From Cupriavidus sp. (GTDB lineage Bacteria; Pseudomonadota; Gammaproteobacteria; Burkholderiales; Burkholderiaceae), in NCBI GenBank assembly GCA_031180665.1, contig JAPSLP010000037.1:1-52189 (forward strand): a stretch of 52,189 bases of DNA. The letters are read 5' to 3'. The notes below the pieces were generated by a model that was not told where the DNA came from, did no database searches, and worked only from the letters and a program-made list of their open reading frames with translations. A program made the translations under genes and the position numbers. How positions within the stretch are numbered: position 1 is the stretch's first letter; every line of letters begins with the position of its first letter. Below are positions 23,943-32,259 of this stretch, one piece after another.

Positions 23943-25550
23943 ATGCCCACGCTCGAATCCAAACTCAATGCCCGTTCCGAGGCCTTCAAGGCCAATGCCG
24001 AGGCGATGCAGGCCCTGGTCGCCGACCTGAAGGCGAAGATCGCCCAGGTGGCGCAGGGCGGTGGCGAAGACGCGCGCAACAAGCATCTGTCGCGCGGCAA
24101 GATGCTGCCGCGCGAGCGCGTGCAGCAGCTGCTCGATCCGGGCACGCCGTTCCTGGAGCTGTCGCAGCTGGCGGCCTACGACATGTACGACAATGCCGCG
24201 CCCGGCGCCGGCATCATCACCGGCATCGGCCGCGTGGCTGGGCAGGAATGCGTGATCGTGTGCAACGACGCGACGGTCAAGGGCGGCACCTACTACCCGA
24301 TGACCGTCAAGAAGCATCTGCGCGCGCAGGAGATCGCCGAGCAGAACCATCTGCCGTGCATCTATCTGGTCGATTCGGGCGGCGCCAACCTGCCGAACCA
24401 GGACGATGTGTTCCCCGACCGCGATCACTTCGGCCGCATCTTCTACAACCAGGCCAACCTGTCGAAGATGGGCATTCCGCAGATCGCCGTGGTGATGGGC
24501 TCGTGCACCGCCGGCGGCGCCTATGTCCCCGCGATGAGCGACGAGTCGATCATCGTCAAGAACCAGGGCACGATCTTTCTGGGCGGCCCGCCGCTGGTCA
24601 AGGCGGCCACCGGCGAAGAGGTCAGCGCCGAGGACCTGGGCGGCGCCGACGTGCACACGCGGCTCTCGGGCGTGGCCGATTACTTCGCGCAGAACGACGC
24701 GCATGCGCTCGGCCTCGCGCGCAATATCGTGCAGCACCTGAACCGCCGCAAGCCGGACCAGATCCGGCTGCACGCGCCGGTCGAGCCGCGCTATCCGGTC
24801 GAGGAGCTGTACGGCGTGATCCCGACCGATACGCGCAAGCCCTACGACGTGCGCGAGGTGATCGCCCGCATCGTCGACGACTCGGACTTCGACGAGTTCA
24901 AGGCGCGCTACGGCACCACGCTGGTGTGCGGCTTCGCGCGGATCTGGGGCTACCCGGTCGGCATCGTCGCCAATAACGGCATCCTGTTCTCGGAGTCGGC
25001 GCTCAAGGGCGCGCACTTCATCGAGCTGTGCTGCCAGCGCAAGATCCCGCTGGTGTTCCTGCAGAACATCACCGGCTTCATGGTGGGCCGCAAGTACGAG
25101 AACGAGGGCATCGCGCGCAATGGCGCCAAGATGGTGACCGCGGTGGCGACCGCCCAGGTGCCGAAGTTCACGGTGATCATCGGCGGCTCGTTCGGCGCCG
25201 GCAACTACGGCATGTGCGGCCGCGCCTATTCGCCGCGCTTCCTGTGGATGTGGCCGAACGCGCGGATCTCGGTGATGGGCGGCGAGCAGGCCGCCAGCGT
25301 GCTGGCCACGGTGCGGCGCGACGGCATCGAAGGCCGCGGCGGCAGCTGGAGCGCCGACGAGGAGGAGGCCTTCAAGCGGCCGATCCGCGAGCAGTACGAA
25401 CACCAGGGCCATCCGTATTACGCCAGCGCGCGGCTGTGGGACGACGGCGTGATCGACCCCGCGCAGACCCGCACGGTGCTGGGCCTGGGCCTGTCGGCGA
25501 GCCTCAACGCCCCGATCGACGAGATGAAGTTCGGCGTCTTCCGGATGTAA
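23943..25550 (+). CDS. liuB: Methylcrotonyl-CoA carboxylase, carboxyltransferase (beta) subunit
   Basis: A 535-residue carboxyltransferase that moves the carboxyl group from biotin on LiuD to 3-methylcrotonyl-CoA, giving 3-methylglutaconyl-CoA. Both crotonase-like halves are present: N-domain with GIGRVAGQECVIVCNDATVK and MGSCTAGGAYVPAMSDE, C-domain with LQNITGFMVGRKYE, GGSFGAGNYGMCGRAYSPRF and VMGGEQAASVL. The length is as in other beta subunits. An AGGAAGAG ribosome site precedes it. Its partner liuD is 6.7 kb downstream, beyond the biotin genes, which is unusual. Confidence 0.96.
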   Translation: MPTLESKLNARSEAFKANAEAMQALVADLKAKIAQVAQGGGEDARNKHLSRGKMLPRERVQQLLDPGTPFLELSQLAAYDMYDNAAPGAGIITGIGRVAGQECVIVCNDATVKGGTYYPMTVKKHLRAQEIAEQNHLPCIYLVDSGGANLPNQDDVFPDRDHFGRIFYNQANLSKMGIPQIAVVMGSCTAGGAYVPAMSDESIIVKNQGTIFLGGPPLVKAATGEEVSAEDLGGADVHTRLSGVADYFAQNDAHALGLARNIVQHLNRRKPDQIRLHAPVEPRYPVEELYGVIPTDTRKPYDVREVIARIVDDSDFDEFKARYGTTLVCGFARIWGYPVGIVANNGILFSESALKGAHFIELCCQRKIPLVFLQNITGFMVGRKYENEGIARNGAKMVTAVATAQVPKFTVIIGGSFGAGNYGMCGRAYSPRFLWMWPNARISVMGGEQAASVLATVRRDGIEGRGGSWSADEEEAFKRPIREQYEHQGHPYYASARLWDDGVIDPAQTRTVLGLGLSASLNAPIDEMKFGVFRM

Positions 25551-25553
25551 GCG

Positions 25554-26498
25554 ATGCTGCGTCGTTGCCGCGCGCCCGGTGCCCAGGATGCCGCGCAGTG
25601 CTTGCCGTTTGCCCGGCTGGTGCTGTGCCTGCTGGCATGGGCCGCGCTGCCGGCCGGCGCCGCGCCGCTCGAGGAGACCTGGTCGGTGCCGGTGAGCGTC
25701 ACTGACGCGCATGGCCGGCAGGTCTCGCAGCGCATCGTCGTCACCGCGTTCCGCGAGCCCGGCCATCAGCGCTATCCACTGCTGGTACTGAACCATGGCC
25801 GCGCGCCCGATCCCTATGCGCGAGCCAGGCTGGGGCGCGTGCGGCTGGCCGAGCAGGCCGCGTATTTCGCCTCGCTCGGCTTCCAGGTGCTGGTGCCGAC
25901 GCGGATCGGCTATGGCGCCAGCGGCGGCGACGACATCGAGAACACCGGCAGCTGCACGCGCAAGAACTATCGGCCCGGCTTCGAGGTGGCCGCCCAGCAG
26001 ATGCTGCAGGTGATCGAGATGGCGCGCTCGCGCCCGGAGATCGACGTGTCGCGCGTCGTGCTGGTCGGCCAGTCGTTCGGCGGCGCGGCGGTGATCGCGC
26101 TGGCGGCGAAGAACCCGCCGGGCGTGCGGCTGGTGCTGAACTTTGCCGGCGGTGGCGGCGGCGATCCGCGGCTGCATCCGCGTGAGCCGTGCGCGCCCGA
26201 GCAGCAGGCGGCGCTGTTCGCCGAATATGGCCGCAGTGCGCGCGTGCCGACGCACTGGATCTACACGACCAACGATCGCTACATGGGACCGTATCCGGCG
26301 CAATGGTTCGACGCCTTTCGCGGCGCCGGCGGCGTCGGCAAGTACCACGCGCTGCCTGCCTTCGGGAAGGACGGCCACCAGCTGTTCGCGCGGGGCCTCG
26401 CGCACTGGAAGCCGCTGGCCGAGAAGGCACTGCGCGATGCCGGCTTCGAGCCGCGGCCATTGAACCGACCCGCGGCGGCGAACGACGTCCGGCGATAG
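25554..26498 (+). CDS. Secreted dienelactone hydrolase-like alpha/beta hydrolase
   Basis: A 314-residue alpha/beta-hydrolase that starts three bases after the liuB stop. An N-terminal signal peptide (hydrophobic FARLVLCLLAWAALPAGAA, cut near residue 37) points to export. The nucleophile elbow is GQSFGG, the oxyanion region PLLVLNHGRAPD, and a His lies in GKDGHQLFARG. Relatives are annotated as dienelactone hydrolases or CocE/lysophospholipase-like esterases. An exported hydrolase inside the liu operon is odd; it could be a lineage-specific insertion. Confidence 0.85.
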   Translation: MLRRCRAPGAQDAAQCLPFARLVLCLLAWAALPAGAAPLEETWSVPVSVTDAHGRQVSQRIVVTAFREPGHQRYPLLVLNHGRAPDPYARARLGRVRLAEQAAYFASLGFQVLVPTRIGYGASGGDDIENTGSCTRKNYRPGFEVAAQQMLQVIEMARSRPEIDVSRVVLVGQSFGGAAVIALAAKNPPGVRLVLNFAGGGGGDPRLHPREPCAPEQQAALFAEYGRSARVPTHWIYTTNDRYMGPYPAQWFDAFRGAGGVGKYHALPAFGKDGHQLFARGLAHWKPLAEKALRDAGFEPRPLNRPAAANDVRR

Positions 26499-26542
26499 CC
26501 GGCCGCAAACGCCAATCAAAGCAGAACTGCAAGGAGACCACG

Positions 26543-27331
26543 ATGGAATTCACCACCCTGACCGTGACCGTGGAGCGCCATGTCGCCACGGTGACGCTGA
26601 ACCGCCCCGATGTGCGCAACGCCTTCAACGAGACCGTGATTGCCGAGCTGAGCGGCGCCTTCCGCGCGCTGGGCGATACGCCGGAGGTCCGCGCGATCGT
26701 GCTGGCCGGACAAGGGCCGGCGTTCTGCGCCGGTGCCGACCTGAACTGGATGAAGAAGATGGCCGGCTACTCGCACGACGAGAACCGTGCCGACGCGCTG
26801 CAGCTCGCGCAGATGCTGCATACGATCTGGGCGTGTCCGAAGCCGGTGATCGCGCGCATCCACGGCGATACCTATGCCGGTGGGGTCGGCCTGGTGGCGG
26901 CCTGCGATATCGCGGTCGCGGCCGACCACGCGCACTTCTGCCTGTCCGAGGCGCGCCTGGGACTGCTGCCGGCGACGATCAGCCCGTACGTGATCCGCGC
27001 GATGGGCGAACAGGCGGCGCGCCGCTACTTCATCACCGCCGAACGCTTCGATGCGGCCGAGGCGCTGCGCCTCGGCTTCGTGCATGCGGTGGTGCCGGCC
27101 GACGGGCTCGACGCCAAGGTCGCCGAGCTGACCGCCGCGCTGGTGGCCAACAGCCCGAACGCGGTACGCGAAAGCAAGCGGCTGGTGCAGGACATCGCCG
27201 GCCGGGCCGTCGACGACGACCTGCTGGCCGATACCGCCGAGCGCATCGCGGCGATCCGCGCCTCCGACGAGGGCCGCGAGGGCGTGCGCTCCTTCCTCGA
27301 GAAGCGCAGCCCGTCGTGGCGGCCGGGCTGA
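26543..27331 (+). CDS. liuC: Methylglutaconyl-CoA hydratase
   Basis: A 262-residue crotonase-fold hydratase converting 3-methylglutaconyl-CoA to HMG-CoA. Oxyanion-hole segments are AGQGPAFCAGADLNWMKKM and DTYAGGVGLVAACD; the ADLNWM sequence is common in LiuC. SEARLGLLPATISPYV supplies the active-site Glu region. The start at 26543 follows AAGGAGACC. Third step of the leucine pathway. Confidence 0.92.
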   Translation: MEFTTLTVTVERHVATVTLNRPDVRNAFNETVIAELSGAFRALGDTPEVRAIVLAGQGPAFCAGADLNWMKKMAGYSHDENRADALQLAQMLHTIWACPKPVIARIHGDTYAGGVGLVAACDIAVAADHAHFCLSEARLGLLPATISPYVIRAMGEQAARRYFITAERFDAAEALRLGFVHAVVPADGLDAKVAELTAALVANSPNAVRESKRLVQDIAGRAVDDDLLADTAERIAAIRASDEGREGVRSFLEKRSPSWRPG

Positions 27332-27375
27332 TGCCGACGATGCCGACGATGTCGACGATGGCCCGGATGCCGACG
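27331..27375. repeat. 9-bp tandem repeat after liuC
   Basis: Five imperfect units of ATGCCGACG run directly from the last base of the liuC stop codon (unit 3 ATGTCGACG, unit 4 ATGGCCCGG). The reading frame of the units gives Met-Pro-Thr triplets but no credible gene. Confidence 0.8.
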
Positions 27376-27601
27376 GCGACGATGTGCGCAGATGCGCGCG
27401 CAGGCGTGGGCGATTGCGGCTTCGTCGGCGAAATGCACGGAATCTGACGTCAACACGCCTATAACGCGCAAATCCACGGCCGTTTGCCAAGCCCGCAAGG
27501 ACCTTCCTACCATGCGTTCTCCCAATCCAGCCGCGTTCGCCGCGCCCCCCGGGTCCACCCGGAACGGCGCGCGCGCGGCTGGCCAACCATGGAGGACTCC
27601 C

Positions 27602-29041
27602 TTGCATACCCAGTCCTTGCTCACTGCCCATGCCGACCAGCCCGCCGCGCCTGCGCGGCAGGACGGCGGCGGGCTCGCCGCGCGCAGCCTGCGCGCGGTA
27701 TGGCACCCCTGCACGCGCCTGCGTCCCGGCGGCGATCGGCCGCCGCTGGCGGTGCTGCGCGGCGAAGGGCCCTGGCTTTACGACGACGAAGGCCGGCGCC
27801 TGTTCGACGCCACCAGCTCGTGGTGGGTCAATCTGTTCGGCCATGCGAATCCCGCCATCAACGCCGCGCTGAAGGACCAGCTCGACACGCTCGAACACGT
27901 GATGCTGGCCGGCTGCACGCACGGCCCGGCGGTCGAGCTGGCGGAACGGCTGTCGGCGCTGACCGGCGGCGCGCTCGGCCATGCGTTCTACGCATCGGAC
28001 GGCGCCTCGGCGGTCGAGATCGCGCTGAAGATGAGCTTCCACTACTGGCGCAACACCGGCCTGCCCGGCAAGCGCGAGTTCGTCTGTCTGCGCCACGGCT
28101 ATCACGGCGAGACGGTCGGCGCGCTGGCGGTCACCGATGTCGCGGTGTTCCGCGATGCCTACGATCCGCTGCTGATGCGCGCCCACGTGGCGATGTCCCC
28201 GGACGCGCGCCAGGCCGGGCCCGGCGAATCGCCGCGCGAGGTCGCGCAGCGCGCGCTCGACGCACTCGAAGCGCTGCTGCAGCAGCGCGCCGCCAGCGTC
28301 GCGGCGCTGATCGTCGAGCCGCTGGTGCAATGCGCGGCCGGCATGGCGATGCACGATCCGGCCTATCTGGACGGCGTGCGCGCACTGTGCGACCGCTACC
28401 GCGTCCATCTGATCGCCGACGAGATTGCGGTCGGCTGCGGGCGCACCGGCACCTTCTTCGCGTGGGAACAGTCGCGTGGCGAGGCCCCGCTCGGCGCGCA
28501 GCAGTGGCCCGATTTCCTGTGCCTGTCCAAGGGCATCAGCGGCGGCTATCTGCCGCTGTCGCTGGTGCTGACGCGTGGCGCGATCCAGCAGGCCTTCGTC
28601 GCCGACGAGCTGTCGCGCAGCTTCCTGCATTCGCACTCGTACACCGGCAATCCGCTGGCGTGCCGCGCCGCGCTGGCCACGCTGGATTTGTTCGCGCAGC
28701 AGGACGTGCTGGCGATGAACCGGCAGCGCGCGCAATGGCTGGCCGACGGGCTGGCCGGCCTGGCCGCCGATGCGCGGCTGTGCCACGTGCGCCAGCGCGG
28801 CCTGATCTGGGCCGCCGATCTGCGCGAACCCTTGGCCTCCGACGCCTTCGCCGCCGACTTCCATCGAGCCGCGCTGCAGCAGGGTGTGCTGATCCGCCCG
28901 ATCGGCAGCACGCTGTACGTGATGCCGCCCTACGTCTTCGACGCGCCGCTGGCGAACTGGCTCGGCGAGCGCTTGCTGGCCGCGCTCGACGCCGTGGTCG
29001 CACCGGCCGGGCCAGGCAAGGAGGCGCGCCATGCTGCTTGA
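27602..29041 (+). CDS. bioA: 7,8-diaminopelargonic acid aminotransferase
   Basis: A 479-residue PLP enzyme that uses SAM to convert KAPA to DAPA in biotin synthesis. Markers are SSWWVNLFGH, FYASDGASAVEIALKMS, D273 in LIADEIAVGCGRTG and the PLP lysine K310 in CLSKGISGGYLPLS. I choose TTG at 27602 as start because GGAGG (27591-27595) lies six bases upstream and the product begins MHTQSLLTAH; ATG at 27512 would add 30 residues with no ribosome site. First gene of bioAFDB, overlapping bioF by 11 bases. Confidence 0.94.
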   Translation: MHTQSLLTAHADQPAAPARQDGGGLAARSLRAVWHPCTRLRPGGDRPPLAVLRGEGPWLYDDEGRRLFDATSSWWVNLFGHANPAINAALKDQLDTLEHVMLAGCTHGPAVELAERLSALTGGALGHAFYASDGASAVEIALKMSFHYWRNTGLPGKREFVCLRHGYHGETVGALAVTDVAVFRDAYDPLLMRAHVAMSPDARQAGPGESPREVAQRALDALEALLQQRAASVAALIVEPLVQCAAGMAMHDPAYLDGVRALCDRYRVHLIADEIAVGCGRTGTFFAWEQSRGEAPLGAQQWPDFLCLSKGISGGYLPLSLVLTRGAIQQAFVADELSRSFLHSHSYTGNPLACRAALATLDLFAQQDVLAMNRQRAQWLADGLAGLAADARLCHVRQRGLIWAADLREPLASDAFAADFHRAALQQGVLIRPIGSTLYVMPPYVFDAPLANWLGERLLAALDAVVAPAGPGKEARHAA

Positions 29042-30275
29042 TCGACTGACCCAGGCCGCCGCGCAGCGCGAACGCCAGGCGCTGACCCGGACTCGTCGCA
29101 TCGCCCGGACGCCGTGCGCGCCCCGGCAGACCGTCGGCGCGCTGCTGCCCGACGGCAGCGAAGCCGAGTCGCGTTCCCTGCTGGGCTTCAGCAGCAACGA
29201 TTACCTCGGGCTCGCCAACCATCCGGCCATCGTCGAAGCCTTCGCCGAGGGCGCGCGGCGCTGGGGCGCCGGCAGCGGCGCCTCGCATCTGGTCACGGGC
29301 CATGGCCTCGCGCATCACCGGCTCGAGACCGAACTGGCGCGCTGGTACGCCGACTCGATTCCCGACGCGGCCGCGCTGACCTTCTGCACCGGCTACATGG
29401 CCAACCTGGCGGTGCTGACCGCGCTCGGCGCTGCCGATGCCACGCTGTTCTGCGAGGCGCTGAATCACGCCTCGCTGATCGACGGCGCGCGGCTGGCCCG
29501 CGCTGGCGTGCAGCGCTACCCGCATGGCGATGTCGCGGCGCTCGACGCGCTGCTGGCCGCCAGCGCGTCGCCACTGAAGCTGATCGTCACCGACGGCGTC
29601 TTCAGCATGGACGGCGATGTCGCGCCGCTGGCCGAACTGCTGGCGCTGGCCGAGCGGCACGATGCCTGGCTGATCGTGGACGATGCCCACGGCTTCGGCG
29701 TGCTCGGCGAACGCGGCCACGGCGTACTGGAGTCACTGGGCCTGTCGTCCCAGCGGCTGATCTATATCGGCACGCTCGGCAAGGCGGCCGGCGTGGCGGG
29801 GGCTTTCGTCGCCGCGCACCGGCTGATCGTCGAGCATCTGGTCAACACCGCGCGCACGTATATCTTCACCACCGCGGCGCCGCCGGCGGCGGCCCATGCG
29901 CTGCTGACCAGCCTCGCGCTGATCGAGGGCGACGAAGGCGCCCGGCGGCGCGCGGCGCTGCGGCAGCGCATCGCCGAACTGCGGACCGGCCTGGCGCCGA
30001 TGGCCGCGCAGGCCGGCTGGCAATTGGCCGACAGTGCGACCGCGATCCAGCCGCTGATCGTCGGCGACAACGCCGCGGCGCTGTCGCTGTCGGCGGGATT
30101 GGAGCAGGCCGGCATCCGCGTCGGCGCGATCCGTCCCCCGACCGTGCCCGAGGGCACCGCGCGACTGCGCATCACCTTGTCCGCCGCGCATCGGGAAGCG
30201 GATGTCCGGACCTTGCTGGCGGCGCTGGGCACGCTGGCGGTACGGGCCATTCCTTCGTGCAGGGAGGCAGCATGA
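29031..30275 (+). CDS. bioF: 8-amino-7-oxononanoate synthase
   Basis: A 414-residue PLP enzyme joining pimeloyl-thioester and alanine to form KAPA. Motifs: FSSNDYLGLANHP, GAGSGASHLVTGH, the Asp/His in LIVDDAHGFGVLGERGHG, and PLP lysine K251 in YIGTLGKAAG. Slightly longer than average. It begins inside the end of bioA and overlaps bioD by four bases, so the operon is tightly coupled. Confidence 0.95.
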   Translation: MLLDRLTQAAAQRERQALTRTRRIARTPCAPRQTVGALLPDGSEAESRSLLGFSSNDYLGLANHPAIVEAFAEGARRWGAGSGASHLVTGHGLAHHRLETELARWYADSIPDAAALTFCTGYMANLAVLTALGAADATLFCEALNHASLIDGARLARAGVQRYPHGDVAALDALLAASASPLKLIVTDGVFSMDGDVAPLAELLALAERHDAWLIVDDAHGFGVLGERGHGVLESLGLSSQRLIYIGTLGKAAGVAGAFVAAHRLIVEHLVNTARTYIFTTAAPPAAAHALLTSLALIEGDEGARRRAALRQRIAELRTGLAPMAAQAGWQLADSATAIQPLIVGDNAAALSLSAGLEQAGIRVGAIRPPTVPEGTARLRITLSAAHREADVRTLLAALGTLAVRAIPSCREAA

Positions 30276-31018
30276 GCCGGCTCCCCGCATTCGCCTGTTT
30301 CGTGACCGGCACCGATACCGGCGTCGGCAAGACCCACGCCAGTGCGGCGCTGCTGCACGCACTGGCCGCGCAAGGCCGCACGACGGTCGGCATGAAGCCG
30401 GTTGCCAGTGGCTGCGACTGGCGCGACGGCCAGTGGCACAACGACGATGTCGCGCAACTGCGCGCGGCCAGCAGCGTCGACGTGCCGCTCGCACAGACCT
30501 GTCCCTGGCTGCTGCGCACGCCGTGCTCGCCCCATCTTGCGGCCCAGGCCGACGGCGTTCGCATCGAAGCGCAGCCGATCCTGTCGGCCTTTGCCGCGTT
30601 GCGTGCGCAGGCCGACGCGGTCGTGGTCGAAGGCGTCGGCGGCTTTCGCGTGCCGCTCGCCACCGGCCCGGACGGCTGGGACACCGCCGACCTCGCAGTC
30701 AGACTCGGCCTGCCGGTGATCCTGGTCGTCGGCATCCGGCTGGGCTGCCTGAGCCACGCGCTGCTGACGGCCGAAGCGGTACGCGCGCGCGGGCTGCGCC
30801 TGGCCGGCTGGATCGCCAACCGGATCGATCCGGACATGCTGCTTGCCGACGAGAACGTCGCCACGCTGCGCGATGCCTTCGACGCGATCGGCACGCCCTG
30901 GCTCGGCACGCTGCCCTGGCAACTGCCTGCCGATCAGGCCGCGCGCTGCCTCGATCCGGCCCCGCTGCTCGACTCCAACCGACATCCCGGCGACGCGCCC
31001 TTCGAGCGCGCCGCCTGA
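30272..31018 (+). CDS. bioD: Dethiobiotin synthetase
   Basis: A 248-residue ATP-dependent enzyme closing the ureido ring of dethiobiotin. The P-loop is GTDTGVGKTH (13-22) with K20; GMKPVASGC supplies the substrate lysine and VVEGVGGFRVPL the Mg/ATP loop. GGGAGGCAGC upstream is the ribosome site and lies inside bioF. Confidence 0.95.
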   Translation: MSRLPAFACFVTGTDTGVGKTHASAALLHALAAQGRTTVGMKPVASGCDWRDGQWHNDDVAQLRAASSVDVPLAQTCPWLLRTPCSPHLAAQADGVRIEAQPILSAFAALRAQADAVVVEGVGGFRVPLATGPDGWDTADLAVRLGLPVILVVGIRLGCLSHALLTAEAVRARGLRLAGWIANRIDPDMLLADENVATLRDAFDAIGTPWLGTLPWQLPADQAARCLDPAPLLDSNRHPGDAPFERAA

Positions 31019-31037
31019 CAACAGAATTCGACACGAC

Positions 31038-32093
31038 ATGACCACCATCGCCACCATTTCCGCCGATTCGCTGCGCCAGAGCGCGCGCCAGCAGGCCGCT
31101 CAGGCCGGCGCCACCGGCACCAACGACATCCACGAGACCAACGGCAGCAGCGCCCGCTGGACCGTCGACGCGGTCGCCGCGCTGTACGCGCTGCCGTTCA
31201 ACGATCTGCTGTTCCGCGCGCAGCAGGTCCATCGCGAGCACTTCGACGCCAACACCGTGCAGCTGTCGACGCTGCTGTCGATCAAGACCGGGGGCTGCGA
31301 GGAAGATTGCGGCTATTGCCCGCAGAGCGCGCACCACGACGCCGGCGTCAAGGCCGGCAAGCTGATGGCGCTCGACGAGGTGCTCGAGGCCGCCCGCACC
31401 GCCAAGGCCAACGGCGCCACGCGCTTCTGCATGGGCGCCGCCTGGCGCAGCCCGAAGGACCGCCACCTCGAACCCGTGATCGACATGGTGCGCGAGGTCA
31501 AGGCCATGGGCCTGGAGACCTGCGTCACGCTCGGCATGCTGCGCGCCGAGCAGGCGCAGCGCCTGAAGGACGCCGGCCTCGATTACTACAACCACAATCT
31601 GGATACCTCGCCGGAGTTCTATGGCGAGATCATCAGCACGCGCACCTACCAGGACCGGCTCGACACCATCGGCCATGTGCGCGAGGCCGGCATCCACGTC
31701 TGCTGCGGCGGCATCGTCGGCATGGGCGAGACGCGCGAGGCGCGCGCCGGCCTGATCGCGCAGCTGGCCAACATGGACCCGTATCCGGAATCGGTGCCCA
31801 TCAACAATCTGGTCCAGGTCGAGGGCACGCCGCTGGCCGGCACCGCGCCGCTGGACCCGTTCGAGTTCGTCCGCACCATCGCCGTCGCGCGCATCACGAT
31901 GCCGCGCGCGATGGTGCGTCTGTCCGCCGGCCGCGAGGCCATGGACGAAGCGTTGCAGGCGCTGTGCTTCCTGGCCGGCGCCAATTCGATTTTCTACGGC
32001 GACAAGCTGCTGACCACCGGCAACCCGCAGGCCGAGCGCGATCGCGCGCTGCTGGGCCGGCTCGGCATCCGCGCGGAAGGACACGCGCAATGA
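31038..32093 (+). CDS. bioB: Biotin synthase
   Basis: A 351-residue radical SAM enzyme inserting sulfur into dethiobiotin. The [4Fe-4S] cluster cysteines are C87, C91 and C94 in GGCEEDCGYCPQS. Further signatures are FCMGAAWRSPKDRH, YYNHNLDTSPEFY and PINNLVQVEGTPL. The start at 31038 lies 19 bases after bioD. Last gene of the bio operon, followed by a dispersed repeat and then liuD. Confidence 0.97.
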   Translation: MTTIATISADSLRQSARQQAAQAGATGTNDIHETNGSSARWTVDAVAALYALPFNDLLFRAQQVHREHFDANTVQLSTLLSIKTGGCEEDCGYCPQSAHHDAGVKAGKLMALDEVLEAARTAKANGATRFCMGAAWRSPKDRHLEPVIDMVREVKAMGLETCVTLGMLRAEQAQRLKDAGLDYYNHNLDTSPEFYGEIISTRTYQDRLDTIGHVREAGIHVCCGGIVGMGETREARAGLIAQLANMDPYPESVPINNLVQVEGTPLAGTAPLDPFEFVRTIAVARITMPRAMVRLSAGREAMDEALQALCFLAGANSIFYGDKLLTTGNPQAERDRALLGRLGIRAEGHAQ

Positions 32094-32121
32094 CGAGGGT
32101 GTCCGCGCCTGCGGTATTCCC

Positions 32122-32191
32122 GTCGCCCCCGCGAAAGCGGGGGCCCAGCGACTGGGGCAAGCCGCTGGGTCCCCGCCTGCGCGGGGACGAC
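32122..32191. repeat. Dispersed intergenic inverted repeat, copy B
   Basis: A 70-base copy of the element at 11785-11866: left hairpin CCCCCGCGAAAGCGGGGG, right hairpin CCCCGCCTGCGCGGGG, outer ends GTCG/GACGAC. The arms are strongly conserved while the central part differs. It separates bioB from liuD. Confidence 0.82.
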
Positions 32192-32259
32192 AGGGGGTTG
32201 TTCGCAGCGCGGACCCCGGCAGCCAGCCGGTCGCCGTTCCCCATCCACAAGGAGGAGCC

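Noticed and set aside
23916..26519. Open reading frame of 867 codons on the minus strand
   Set aside because: It is antisense to liuB and the hydrolase; the product is His/Arg/Ala-rich without domain motifs, the usual shadow of a G/C-third-position gene. The same holds for long minus frames at 26516-29197, 31894-34176, 36835-38955 and 49313-50974 and the plus frame at 2288-3811.
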